Shown piece after piece: positions 44,300 through 56,127 of a DNA stretch of 64,000 bases. Both the position numbers and the translations under genes were made by a program. Source of the stretch: Vicia villosa (Eukaryota > Streptophyta > Magnoliopsida > Fabales > Fabaceae); assembly GCF_029867415.1 (NCBI RefSeq), contig NW_026705769.1, positions 62,001 to 126,000 of the forward strand. Reading direction: 5' to 3'. Position 1 is the first letter of the stretch; each line of letters begins with the position of its first letter. The notes beneath the pieces were generated by a model that was not told where the DNA came from, did not search any database, and saw only the letters and a list, made by a program, of their open reading frames with translations.

Positions 44300-45823
44300 A
44301 TGGAAAAAAGGTATACCAAAAAGTACGGTTTCAAAGCGCCTGATGTAGAAAGACTGATAGAGTTAGCATCTTCTGTACAAGATCCTTCTAATTTTAGGAA
44401 AAGTTATGGAAAGCTTTTGCCTATCCTGAACACTCATGTTGATGAAGGACTTCTCAAAACTCTGGTTCAGTTCTATGATCCCGTCTACCGGTGTTTTACC
44501 TTTCCAGACTACCAGTTGGTACCGACCTTGGAAGAATACGCCAATCTTTTAGGTATTCCTGTGTCTGACAAAATACCCTTTAATGGTTTGGAAGCCATTC
44601 CTAAGTCACACGTCATTGCATCAAGTATCCACATGAAAAAGTCTGAAGTAGAGAGTAATTGGACTACCAAAGGAAACCTCCCGGGTTTAACTTCACACTT
44701 CCTAGTAAAGAAAGCCTTTGATTTCATCGAAACTGGTAGCATGATAGCTTTTGAAGCTATACTAGCCTTGCTCATCTATGGGTTGGTTCTGTTTCCCAAT
44801 GTCGACTACTTTGTTGATATCAATGCCATAAAGATCTTTCTGATTGGAAATCCTGTTCCGACTTTACTTGGCGACATGTATTTCTCTGTCCATCATAGGA
44901 ATCGCCAAGGCGGTGGAATCATTGTATGTTGTGCACCTTTGTTGTTCAAATGGATTGTTTCACACTTACCTGAGTCTCCTATTTTCACGGAAAACCGAGA
45001 AGGTTTGCGTTGGCCTCGAAGACTTATGTCTCTTACTAATAATGATATTCATTGGTATACCTTGGCTCGCTGTGGTACAGAAACCATTGAAAGTTGTGGA
45101 GAGTTCGCCAACGTACCCCTCATTGGTACACAAGGAGGAATTAACTACAATCCGGTCCTGGCCCGACGACAACTCGGGTATGCAAATTCAGTTAAACCTA
45201 TTGGTCCCTCAGTGGAAGAATACTTCTACCGAGAAGGGGATAATCCTAAAAGGTTGAAAGCAAGAATGGTGAGAGCTTGGTACGACGTCCGATGGAAAGA
45301 AAAAGGCGAGGAAAGAAATTGCATTGCCATGGACGCCTACACCTGCTGGGTAAAGAAAAGAGCAAAGGAGTTCCAAATGCCTTATGCTTATGAAAAACCC
45401 ATGTTTCCTGCAGTGTCTCAACGACCCAACATTCCCACTATAGCGGAATACCAAGACACTTTGGCTAAGATAAGGATAGAAAAAGATGCCTGGGAAGAAA
45501 AGTTTCGTAGCACTGATGTGGAAAATAGAAAGTTGAAGAAAAGGGTGAAAGATCACGAAGAAACTCTCTATTATCAAGATAGATGGCTCATGAGCAAAGA
45601 TGAGAAGATTCGTCAGAAAGACGCTGCAATCAAGAGGTACATTAAAGAAAGCAAGAAAAATCTGGAAGGCTCGACAAGCAACGCTCCGACTCCTGATGAT
45701 TGGAAGAATGTTGTTGACAAGCTGAGAGCTGAAAAGGCCGAATTGAAAGCTCACTATGGGAAAGAAATCACGAAGCTCAAGCTGCACAATGCATTTGGTT
45801 CTTCGTCTGATGAAGATGTTTAG
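44300..45823 (+). CDS. E2 ORF1 protein, 507 aa
   Basis: An intact frame starting MEKRYTKKYGF. It is homologous along its whole length to the E1 ORF1 product: FYDPVYRCFTFPDYQL, LLGIPVSDKIPFNGLE, the LLIYGLVLFP hydrophobic stretch, IGNPVPTLLGD, HHRN, and ARRQLGY. The C-terminal third (EKDAWEEK to the end) is charged and heptad-like, probably a coiled coil, and ends with an acidic SSDEDV. The function of Ogre ORF1 is not established; no enzyme motif is visible to me. Its conservation in two elements with otherwise diverged sequence suggests it is needed by the element. Confidence 0.87.
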   Translation: MEKRYTKKYGFKAPDVERLIELASSVQDPSNFRKSYGKLLPILNTHVDEGLLKTLVQFYDPVYRCFTFPDYQLVPTLEEYANLLGIPVSDKIPFNGLEAIPKSHVIASSIHMKKSEVESNWTTKGNLPGLTSHFLVKKAFDFIETGSMIAFEAILALLIYGLVLFPNVDYFVDINAIKIFLIGNPVPTLLGDMYFSVHHRNRQGGGIIVCCAPLLFKWIVSHLPESPIFTENREGLRWPRRLMSLTNNDIHWYTLARCGTETIESCGEFANVPLIGTQGGINYNPVLARRQLGYANSVKPIGPSVEEYFYREGDNPKRLKARMVRAWYDVRWKEKGEERNCIAMDAYTCWVKKRAKEFQMPYAYEKPMFPAVSQRPNIPTIAEYQDTLAKIRIEKDAWEEKFRSTDVENRKLKKRVKDHEETLYYQDRWLMSKDEKIRQKDAAIKRYIKESKKNLEGSTSNAPTPDDWKNVVDKLRAEKAELKAHYGKEITKLKLHNAFGSSSDEDV

Positions 45824-46154
45824 GATTTGTTTAGATTTTTATTTATCATTTGCTTTTGTAAGGAGCTACGCTCCAATGTTGTAACATTTCCCATTATTGC
45901 AATAAAAAAAAATATATGAATGAATAAAAGATTTGTTTGTGTTCAAATGTTTGCAAGGAAATAATCTTTAAAATATTTGGAAAAATCATAAATTTCTTTT
46001 TGCATACATCATTCTGCATATCGAGTCTGTTGTATAGAGTCTCATCTTTTGGATCTTTCTCCAATAGATCGTCAAGCTGTCGCGTCTCAAAGTTTCTCGA
46101 CCGCGCTCGCAATCAGATCACAGATACAATACTCGTTCAAGTAGAAGAAGAGTA
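45824..46154 (+). other. E2 spacer between ORF1 and gag
   Basis: AT-rich and non-coding, with CATACATCATTCTGCAT and GTCAAGCTGTC shared with the E1 spacer. A TAA directly before the gag ATG fixes the start at 46155. Confidence 0.55.
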
Positions 46155-49100
46155 ATGGAACACTCTGAACAAGAGAATATTGAGCTTCGTGGTACAGTGA
46201 CCACTCTTCAGGAAAAGTTGGAAAGTCTCACTACTCTGGTTGACTCCTTAATGGCCGCACAGAATCAGCCGCCGCCACCCAACAGCCAAGCAACAGTAAC
46301 ATCTGAAGTCACTACTCCGGTGTCTACAGCTGCATTCGGTATTCCATCTTTCTCCATGCCAGAAGGTTGGGGCCCGCCTTTCAGCTTTGGTACAGGTTTC
46401 CGCCATAATTTCTCTTGGGTTCAAACAGCTACAACTGAAGCGCCTGCTGCACAAGGTTCAGCGTTTATTCCACATTCAGGGGTAACTTTTTCTCAAGTCA
46501 CTATGGCACTTTCTCAACCCACTATGACGGTTCCGACTCCTATGGTTCACACTGTTCCTTACGGAGACAATGAGATTTATCATGATCAGGGTGATAGCAC
46601 AAATCAGCGAAGCCTTGTAGGAGATCTCCAAGAACAATTCAACAAGATGCAACTGGAAGTCAAAGCTATTCGTGGCAAAGATTTGTTTGGAAAGAATGCC
46701 CAGGAGCTATGTTTGGTTCCCAGTGTACAAATACCTGCTAAATTCAAAGTCCCTGACTTTGAGAAGTATAAAGGTAGTTCTTGTCCGCAAATTCATCTTG
46801 TGATGTATGCCAGAAAGATGTCTACTTATGCAGATAATCATCAGTTGCTTATCCATTACTTTCAAGACAGTTTGACTGGTGCCGCACTGAAGTGGTACAC
46901 AGGTCTGGATAGCACCAATATTCGGACTTTCAATGACCTAGGTGAGGCCTTTGTCCGACAATACAAGTATAACTCGGATATGGCTCCAGACAGAGATCAG
47001 CTCCGATCCATGGCTCAGAAAGACCATGAAGCTTTCAAAGAGTATGCCTAACGATGGAGAGAAACTGCTGCTCAGATTAATCCACCGTTAAAAGAGAAAG
47101 AGATGACAAAGATCTTTTTGAATACTCTCAGTCCGTTTTATTATGAACGCATGATTGCTAGTGCTCCAAGTGATTTCACCGAAATGGTAAACATGGGTAT
47201 GCGTCTAGAAGAAGGAGTCCGAACAGGACGTTTGACTAAAGAAGGTGGATCTTCAAGTGGAACCAAAAAGTTCGGAAGTGGTTTCCCAAAGAAGAAAGAA
47301 CAAAGTGTTGACATGGTATCCCAAGGGAGGCCAAGAGGAAATGTCAATCGTCAGCGACAGGTTGCTTCTATCACACCAGTCGTTAATACCGCACCGAATC
47401 CGGGGTTTACTCCGCAGTTTCAACAACAACAGCCGCGACCACAGGCTCAGCAGCTTAACAATAATCAGAATCGTGTACAAAGAGCTCCACAGTTTGATCC
47501 GATTCCAATGACTTACACAGAATTGTACCCTGCCTTGATTGAAAAAGGTCTCGTTCAAACTAGAGCACCACCACCAGTACCTGAGAAACTCCCATGGTGG
47601 TACAAAGCTGAGGTCTCATGCCCTTATCATCAAGGAGCACCTGGCCATGATCTTGAGCATTGCATAGCTTTGAAATATGAAGTTCAGAGGTTGGTTAGAT
47701 CTAATCTCCTCTCTTTCAGAAATTTGAATCCTAATGTGCAAGCAAATCCGCTGCCCAATCATGGAGGGCATGTTGTAAACATGGTATATGGATGTCCTGG
47801 CCAATACCGAGTCTATAATATCAACTTCTCAAGAGCAGATTTGGTACAAATGCACGCCACTCTTTGTCGGGGGCAGAATTTTCGCCAGCATCAATACGGT
47901 TCCTGTAGAATATGTTGTGTGGATCCTCACGGATGTTCGATTGTGAGAAGAGATCTCCAAGTACTGTTGGATAATGGTACTATTCAGATCTACAGAAATA
48001 GGGATGAAAATGAAGTTAACATGATAGGATGTTATCCGCATGAGCTTTTAGTCTCAGATATCAACTCGGAAATGCCTACAGTTAACGTCATCGTTCCTCA
48101 TTTCAACATGCCTGAGCGCATGGAAGTTACCTACAACAAGCCGAAGATTCCTATTGCTCCTTTAATCATTTGTCTACCTGGACCTGTTCCTTATGACTCT
48201 GACAAGGCAGTTCCATACAATTACAATGCCACAATGATAAAGGATGGACAAGAAGTTCCTTTACCTACTCTCTCATCTGTTGTAAACATTGCTGATGTAA
48301 GTCGTGTAACAAGAAGTGGACGTGTGTATACTCCACTACCTTCAAAGCAGCCTATTACTCCTGTAACTGGGCAAAATCCTGTTGTTACACCAGTGGGGAA
48401 TCCTGAGGAAACTCCTGTCAGTAATACAAACACTGATGTTGGCCAATCCAGTGGAACCAATGTCGATCCTGACTTTGATGAAATTTTGAAACTTATCAAA
48501 AGAAGTGAATACAAGATTGTGGATCAGCTTATGCAGACTCCTTCAAAAATCTCAATACTTTCATTGCTGTTAAACTCAGAAGCCCACAGGGAAGCCCTGA
48601 TGAGGGTCTTGGATCAGGCTTTTGTAGATCATGATGTGACTGTTGACCATTTTGATGGGATAATAGCCAACATAACTGCTTGCAACAATTTAAGCTTCTG
48701 TGATGAAGAACTCCCCGAGGAGGGCAGAAATCACAATCTTGCTTTGCACATTTCTATGAACTGCCAGTCAGATTCTTTGTCTAATGTGTTGGTAGACACC
48801 GGATCTTCCTTGAATGTGATGCCAAAGACGACTCTTGCTCGCTTGTCTTACCAAGGAATGCCTATGAAATTCAGTGGTGTGGTAGTCAAAGCATTTGATG
48901 GATCGCGAAAATCTGTTATTGGCGAAGTCAACCTTCCCATGACCATTGGTCCACATACATTTCAAATCATCTTCCAGGTCATGGACATTCAAGCTGCTTA
49001 TAGCTGTCTGTTAGGACGACCATGGATCCATGAAGCAGGGGCAGTAACTTCTACGCTCCATCAAAAGTTAAAATTTGTAACAAATGGAAAATTGGTAACA

Positions 49101-50183
49101 ATAAGTGGGGAACAAGCCTTGATGGTGAGCCATTTGTCCAATTTCTCTTTCATCAGTGCTGATGATGTGGAAGGAACTCAGTTCCAAGGTCTCTCTTTAG
49201 AAGACGAATCTTCCAAGAAGAAAGCATCGATCTCTTCTTACAAAGAGGCAGTAAAAGTAGTGAGAGATGGAACTACCACTGGCTGGGGGCAAGTTGTGAT
49301 CCCGACCAAGAATGAAACCAGAGCAGGTCTCGGATGTTCACCAACATTCTCAAACTGCACCAAGAAGGATGAAACCCTTCGTCCGATCAAAGAAACATTC
49401 ATTAGTGGAGGATTCCTTAACCCAATTCCTCAAGAGGTTAATGTCCTTATCGAAGAATGCATTGAAGAAGGTCTACCTGATCCTGAAGAAGAATGGAAAT
49501 GTTATCTCAATGACTCGGGATACATATCTCAGGAAGAACCATATCCTCCGTCAGAGAAACCCAAAGGCAAAGAAACTGAGCCTGTTCCTGCAGAGATCTG
49601 GGACACCTTGGGACAACCAAGTGGAAAATTTGATTATATGGTGAAATACACTGCACCTGAAAGTTCAAAGATTGCGATTGAGGATATCCAACCAACCGGA
49701 TGGGGAGATTCCTTTGAATATAATAGTCAACCAGAAGAGGTTTATCAGCCCTGTCAATTTTCTCAGCAGCCTGAAATTACTGAAGGTTTCGGCTTCAATG
49801 CATCTGCCAATGTTTATAATCCTGAAGATGGTTATTATCACATAAATGCCATTTTTGAAGATGAAGGGGAAGATGGCCCCGCAGTTGACTCGGAAAGTGT
49901 CTCTGACAATGAGTCTCTTCATCCTGAAGACTGGGAAATACATCCTGAAAATTCTGAAGATTGTGACTCGTCTTATGCTCTTCAAGAAGTAGAAGAAGAC
50001 CGTTTCAACTCTACAAAGAACAAGGTTGACAAACCAGGACCTTCAAATCCTGCCCGACCAGCGGTCAATGTCAATACTGAAGACAATCCTGAGGAGAATT
50101 TTCCTGAATACATAATACACAGAGGAGTTCGTTGCTACTGGAAAGCTGTCGACGTTCCGAATGTTGTTCGCCGCTCAAAGTAA
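46155..50183 (+). pseudogene. E2 gag-pro with a single in-frame stop
   Basis: A 1343-codon frame with one TAA at 47049-47051, where E1 has a Gln codon (EYAQRWRE), consistent with one C-to-T change. Order: coiled-coil N-terminus, Q/P-rich linker, capsid-like region, CHHC knuckle (CPYHQGAPGHDLEHC), Cys-rich CRICCVDPHGC, aspartic protease (DTGSS, Asp at 48795; CLLGRPWIHEAGA), then a long acidic tail of about 280 residues missing from E1 and E0, ending RCYWKAVDVPNVVRRSK. The end overlaps the intron donor. Readthrough, or complementation by an undamaged copy, would be needed for function. Confidence 0.92.
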
Positions 50184-50547
50184 TCACCTCGCTGTTATTT
50201 TGACCTCCTGCCTTGCCCAAAGCAGAGAGATGTTTTATAGGGCTTTGCTTTTAAATGTTCCGCCCAAATAACTTTGTGTATAGGGCTTTGTTTTTAAAAA
50301 AAGTTTCCCTCTTTGTCCTGCCCAAGACAAAAGAGTTTGTGTTTAGGGCTTTGTTTCAAAGATGAATCATAAATAAAGTGTCATTTTGAATTCCCTACAT
50401 TATATGTTTTATTTTTGTTTTTTCTGGAAATGGTAATCCTAAAAAACCAAAAAAAAACTTTCTCAAAAAAAAAAATAAAAATAAAAAAATCTGCATACAC
50501 TCTTGCATTCATAAATTTTCTGAAATAAATATAAATCACATGTGCAG
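50180..50547 (+). other. E2 intron between pro and pol (368 bp)
   Basis: The donor is CTCAAA|GTAATCA and the acceptor ACATGTGCAG|ATTTACT, phase 2, frame kept (Lys at the junction). It is 99 bp longer than in E1, and a GCCCAA...AGGGCTTTG motif occurs three times (the second half at 50239, 50282 and 50345). A long A-rich tract lies before the acceptor. Confidence 0.85.
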
Positions 50548-53500
50548 ATTTACTATTGATAAACCCATTGAATGCAATAACCCTATGCCCTCTCCCAACT
50601 TTGAGTTTCCTGTGTTCGAAGCCGAAGAAGAGGAAGAAGAGGAGATCCCGGACGAGATCTCTCGATTACTTAAGCACGAAGAAAGAGCCATTCTGCCTCA
50701 CAAAGAGCCTTTAGAAAAGATCAACTTGGGTTCTGAAGAAGACAAAAAAGAAGTGACCATTGGATCGCTGCTTGATGTTGATGTCAAGAGTAAGTTGACA
50801 GACCTTCTCAAAGAATATGTTGACGTGTTTGCCTGGTCCTACCAAGACATGCCTGGGTTGGATACCAATATTGTTCAGCATTACTTGCCACTGAAGCCAG
50901 AATGTTCGCCAGTTAAGCAGAAATTGCGAAGGACTCACCCTGATATGGCTAACAAGATCAAAGTGGAAGTTCAAAAACAGCTCGACGCAGGTTTTCTTGT
51001 CACCTCAGAATATCCTCAATGGTTGGCTAACATAGTGCCAGTTCCGAAGAAAGATGGCAAAGTCAGAATGTGTGTTGACTACCGTGACTTGAACAAGGCC
51101 AGTCCAAAAGATGACTTTCCATTACCGCATATCGACATGCTGGTTGATAACACTGCTAAGTTCAACGTCTTTTCCTTCATGGACGGTTTCTCCGGTTATA
51201 ATCAGATCAAGATGGCTCCAGAAGACATGGAGAAGACATCTTTCATCACCCCATGGGGTACCTTTTGCTACAAAGTGATGCCGTTTGGATTAAAGAATGC
51301 CGGCGCAACTTACCAAAGGGCAATAACTACTCTCTTTCATGACATGATGCATAAAGAAATTGAAGTTTATGTGGACGACATGATAGCCAAGTCCAGCACA
51401 GAAGAAGAACATATTGAATACCTTTTGAAGTTGTTTCAACGGTTAAGGAAATATCAGCTTCGCTTGAATCCTAACAAATGTACTTTTGGGGTTAGATCTG
51501 GAAAACTCTTGGGTTTCATTGTCAGCCAAAGAGGTATCGAAGTAGATCCCGACAAAGTCAGAGCTATTCAAGAGATGCCTGCACCAAAAACTGAAAAGCA
51601 AGTAAGAGGATTTCTCGGACGATTGAACTATATCTCCAGATTCATCTCTCAAATGACTGCTACTTGTGGGCCAATTTTCAAGCTTCTCCGTAAAGATCAA
51701 GGGGTTGTATGGACTGAAGATTGCCAGAAAGCGTTTGACAGTATCAAGGAATACCTGTTAGAACCACCAATATTGATTCCTCCAGTTGAAGGGAGACCAT
51801 TAATCATGTACCTTACCGTGTTAGAAGAATCCATGGGTTGTATGCTTGGACAGCAAGATGAAACCGGTAAGAAGGAGCATGCCATCTACTACCTGAGTAA
51901 GAAATTCACAGACTGTGAGTCTCGTTACTCCATGCTCGAAAAAACATGTTGTGCTTTGGCTTGGGCTTCAAAACGTCTCCGCCAGTACATGATCAACAAT
52001 ACTACTTGGTTAATCTCCAAAATGGATCCGATCAAGTATGTCTTTGAAAAGCCTGCCTTAACAGGAAGGATTGCCCGATGGCAAATGCTGTTATCTGAAT
52101 ATGACATTGAATACCGTGCTCAAAAAGCCGTCAAAGGAAGCATTCTCGCCGATCATTTGGCGCATCAACCAATTAATGAATATCAATCTCTCAAGTTTGA
52201 CTTTCCTGACGAAGATGTCTTGTACTTGAAGATGAAAGATTGCGACGAACCGTTACCTGAAGAAGGTCCTGAGCCTGGATCAAGATGGGGCCTAATTTTT
52301 GATGGAGCAGTAAACGCTTTTGGCAATGGAATTGGGGCAATCATCATCACTCCCAAGGGTACTCATATCCCGTTCTCCGCCAGATTGCTATTTGATTGCA
52401 CCAACAACATCGCAGAATATGAAGCTTGTATCATGGGTCTCGAAGAAGCCATTGACTTAAGGATCAAAATCCTAGACATATATGGAGATTCAGCCCTCGT
52501 GATCAACCAAATTAAAGACAAGTGGGAAACTTACCATCCTGGCTTGATTCCCTACAGAGATTATGCAAGACGTCTGTTGACTTTCTTCAACAAGGTTGAA
52601 TTGCATCATATACCTCGAGATCAGAATCGAATGGCAGACGCTTTCGCTACTCTATCTTCCATGTTCAAAGTTAGTCACTGGAATGATGTGCCTAAGGTCA
52701 GAATCACGCGCCTTGAAAGGCCCGCTTATGTGTTTGCAACTGAAGCAGTCATCGATGATAAACCGTGGTTTCACGACATCAAACGCTTCCTTCAAACTCA
52801 AGAGTACCCGCTTGGGGCATCAAACAAAGATAAGAAAACTCTAAGGAGACTTTCTGGCAGTTTCTTCCTGAACGGAGATGTGCTATACAAAAGAAATTTC
52901 GACATGGTTTTGCTCAGATGCGTGGACAGACACGAAGCAGACATGTTAATGCATGAAGTGCATGAAGGGTCCTTTGGAACTCATTCAAATGGGCATGCAA
53001 TGTCCAAAAAGATCTTAAGAGCAGGATACTATTGGTTGACAATGGAATCTGATTGTTGTAAACACGTGAAGAGATGTCACAAGTGCCAGATCTACGCAGA
53101 TAAGATCCATGTGCCACCGACTCTACTCAACGTTCTCTCATCTCCATGGCCTTTTTCCATGTGGGGTATCGACATGATTGGAATGATCGAACCGAAAGCT
53201 TCAAACGGTCATCGTTTCATCTTAGTAGCAATTGATTACTTCACCAAATGGGTCGAAGCAGCATCCTACGCCAATGTTACAAGACAAGTGGTTGTGAGGT
53301 TTATCAAGAATAACATCATTTGCCGATATGGTGTTCCCAGCAAGATCATTACTGACAATGGTTCAAACTTGAACAACAAGATGATGAAAGAACTGTGTGA
53401 GGAATTCAAGATTGAGCATCATAACTCTTCTCCTTACAAACCAAAAATGAACGGCGCCGTTGAAGCTGCCAACAAGAACATTAAGAAGATCGTCCAGAAA

Positions 53501-54013
53501 ATGGTCGTCACTTACAAAGACTGGCATAAAATGCTGCCATTTGCTTTACATGGGTACCGTACTTCAGTGCGTACTTCAACAGGGGCAACTCCCTTTTCTC
53601 TAGTATACGGCATGGAAGCTGTGCTCCCCGTAGAAGTTGAAATCCCATCAATGAGAGTCCTCATGGAGACTAAGTTATCAGAGGCTGAATGGTGTCAAAG
53701 CAGATACGATCAGTTGAACTTAATCGAAGAAAAACGTATGACTGCTCTATGCCATGGACAGTTATACCAAGCAAGGATGAAACAAGCCTTCAACAAAAAG
53801 GTTCGACCTCGTGAATTTCAAGAAGGCGACCTCGTGCTTAAAAAGATCTTGTCTTTTCAACCAGATTCTAGGGGCAAATGGTCTCCTAATTACGAAGGCC
53901 CGTATGTTGTCAAAAGAACATTTTCTGGCGGCGCCATGACTCTTGCAACCATGGATGGTGATGAACTCCCATATCCTGTAAATGCTGATGCAGTCAAGAA
54001 ATACTTTGTCTAA
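50548..54013 (+). CDS. E2 pol: RT, RNase H, aRNase H, integrase (intact)
   Basis: An uninterrupted second exon of about 1154 codons. Before the acceptor the frame is open back to an ATG at 50540, but the splice site makes that ATG unnecessary. RT has PVPKKDGKVRMCVDYRDLN and YVDD (51368-51379). RNase H runs to LADHLAHQP. The archaeal-type RNase H starts with LIFDGAVN and has YEACIMG and IYGDSALV. The integrase zinc finger is complete (H, H, CHKC), and the core has WGIDMIG, ITDNGSN and NGAVEAANKN. The C-terminal domain ends NADAVKKYFV. Codes for copying RNA to DNA and integrating it. The best-preserved Ogre pol in the window. Confidence 0.94.
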
Positions 54014-54035
54014 AAAATACAAAAGAACAGCTCGG

Positions 54036-54180
54036 TAAGTCGAAAACCCGCAAAGGGCGACTTAGGCAAAAATGAGCGTCTCGGTGGACTGAAAACCCGA
54101 AAGGGCGGTCCAGGCAAAAATTAGAGACAATAAACAGAAAAATTCATCCTGGTAGATTGAAAACCTGAAAGGGCAATCTA
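54036..54180 (+). promoter_or_regulatory. Array of three 3'-UTR hairpins, E2
   Basis: Hairpins at 54036-54064, 54085-54112 and 54153-54180. The first starts 23 nt after the pol stop, exactly as in E1. Outer arms are TAAGTCG/CGACTTA, TGGACTG/CGGTCCA and TAGATTG/CAATCTA. Each has the AAAA bulge, an inner CCC or CCT stem with a GAAA loop (GCAAA in the first), GGG, and a following GGCAAAA. In the third hairpin both arms differ from the others yet pair perfectly. Confidence 0.77.
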
Positions 54181-56114
54181 GGCAAAAATTAGGGATTTAT
54201 GACAAAGTAACTGCATCAGTCCATACTTCGTCACCTGAGGAGTCTTTTTTTTCATCAAAGGATCTTCAATCAAATTATCGCCAATCTGAAGCGACAAGCA
54301 CGGTTGGAACTCAAAGTTGTTAAAGGGAATAGTGGTTATTGCTTTCAATGTAGCCTTTTCCGCATAATTACCATTTCCAACTTTTGTAAATACTCTATGG
54401 AATCACGCCTTTAGCTGATTACCATCCTATTAAATAAATTTGAGCCTTGTGCCCACTTATTTGCAATCTTTAATTTCTTTCAGCTTGCAAAATGACGCTT
54501 TAATTGTGTTATTCACTTTTGAAACAAAAAAGAAAAAAATAAGTTTTAAATGAATTTATTTCACTTTTCTTTTTCAAAATAAAAGCGAAATTTTCCTTTG
54601 AGTTGTGAACAACGGAAGGAACATCAGCAGTCGTCTCCACAGGATGAACAAAAGGATTCTCCCTGAAAAATTGTTGAGACAACGGTATTCTTGTCCCAGA
54701 AAAGAATTCTTGAAGCAATTATCCCTCGAGGTAAAGAAGCTCTTCTATCCCCAGTGAAGAAGCTCTTCTATCCCCATTGAAGAAGGTCTTTTATCCCCAG
54801 TGACGAAGATTTTCCATCTCCAGTGAGGAGGTTCTTCCATCTCAATGAGAAAAGATGTTTATCTTCCCCAGAGAAGTTTAAAACATGCAACACCATTCAT
54901 CACCTGTGTTATCTTCACCGCGTTGAAGAACATTCGCCAAGTATCTGGTTGTATTGCGACGTCGGTCCTTCTCCAGTATATACTTCTTTGTCTGTCAGTA
55001 TCGTCAGCATACATGCTTCATTCATGACATTCATCATATTTGCATCATTTATGCATTCTTGCATTTTTTTAATAATCACTTGTTTAGGATATATCTATCC
55101 CAAAAAAAAAGAAGAAAAAAAGAAAAGAAAAAAGAAAGGAAAAAGAAACAGTATGGGCGTGTCATCCCTCCAGTAGGTTGTCACCCATAAGCAGAAATAA
55201 CATCCTTTCTTTCTCCAGTTCCCCACTGAGATCATTCCTCGTGGAAGAAGGTTGCTTTAGTTTCTCCTCTCAAAACAAAGGAGAGAATCCCCAGTTGAGT
55301 TCATTTCTCATGGGAACAAAGTCTTGTTTGACTGTTTCTTTCCAATTCATTCTTGGTTAGAACCTTGTCTTTACCAAAGATTCAAGTTCCGATTCCTCAA
55401 ACATAGTTGTGAAAAACAGACAATAAGCAATAGCCTCATCATCTGAGCAGTTTATGTCTCTTTCAAAAGACTTTTCCTCTCAAGGAAATCAATCATGAAG
55501 ACCATTTGACAATCAGGGCCTCATTACTGTTCACAAGGCTGAATATCCAGTAATTTCCCTAGCAAAGTCTCCAGGATCATTTTATCACTCGGCTGATAAT
55601 TGATCATGTCTTCAAAACCACTATCACAAGGTTGGTAGTCGGTAACTTTTTGTTCTGGTTATATTATTAAACATGTCTATCACAAGGCTGATAGTCGGTA
55701 ATATTAACCGAACCTTTGAAACTCTTTTACCTTGTCAAGTCTATCACCATGCTGATAGTCGGTAATACAGTTTCATACCTTTCACCTTCGCATTATTAAA
55801 CAAGTCTATCCCCATGCTGATAGTCGATAATGTTGATAGGTAAGCTTTCCTTACAAAGCTATCATTCCCCGGTGAAGCATACACTTGCTTTCCCGAAAAG
55901 ACAAAACGGATTCTCTTCCTAAAACGGATTGAGACATCCTTCCCGATCTCTTTTCCCCAGTGGAGTCAGTTTGATATTCCCTCGGTAAAGATATCTTTGC
56001 ATCATTCGCAATTTTGGTATCTTAGGTCCAAATTCGCGTCTTCTGATATTTAAGTCTCTTCCACCCTATCAAAACGAAGATTTTCAATCATCATGTCTCA
56101 GGTTGAAGAAACTT
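54181..56114 (+). other. E2 3' UTR
   Basis: Non-coding. It holds four 23-bp units with CTATCCCCAGTGAAG (54748, 54771, 54794, 54817), a purine tract at about 55100-55150, scattered CCCCAGTG phrases, and about five copies of a TATCACAAGGCTGATAGTCGGTAA-like repeat at 55550-55840. It lacks the large minisatellite of E1. Confidence 0.7.
54748..54830 (+). repeat. 23-bp repeats complementary to the primer site (E2)
   Basis: Units start at 54748, 54771, 54794 and 54817. The first contains TCCCCAGTGAAG, the exact reverse complement of CTTCACTGGGGA at 43492-43503; the others have one to three changes. Confidence 0.6.
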
Positions 56115-56125
56115 AAATAGGGGCA
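56115..56125 (+). promoter_or_regulatory. E2 polypurine tract
   Basis: AAATAGGGGCA before TC and the 3' LTR start, identical to E1. Confidence 0.8.
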
Positions 56126-56127
56126 TC

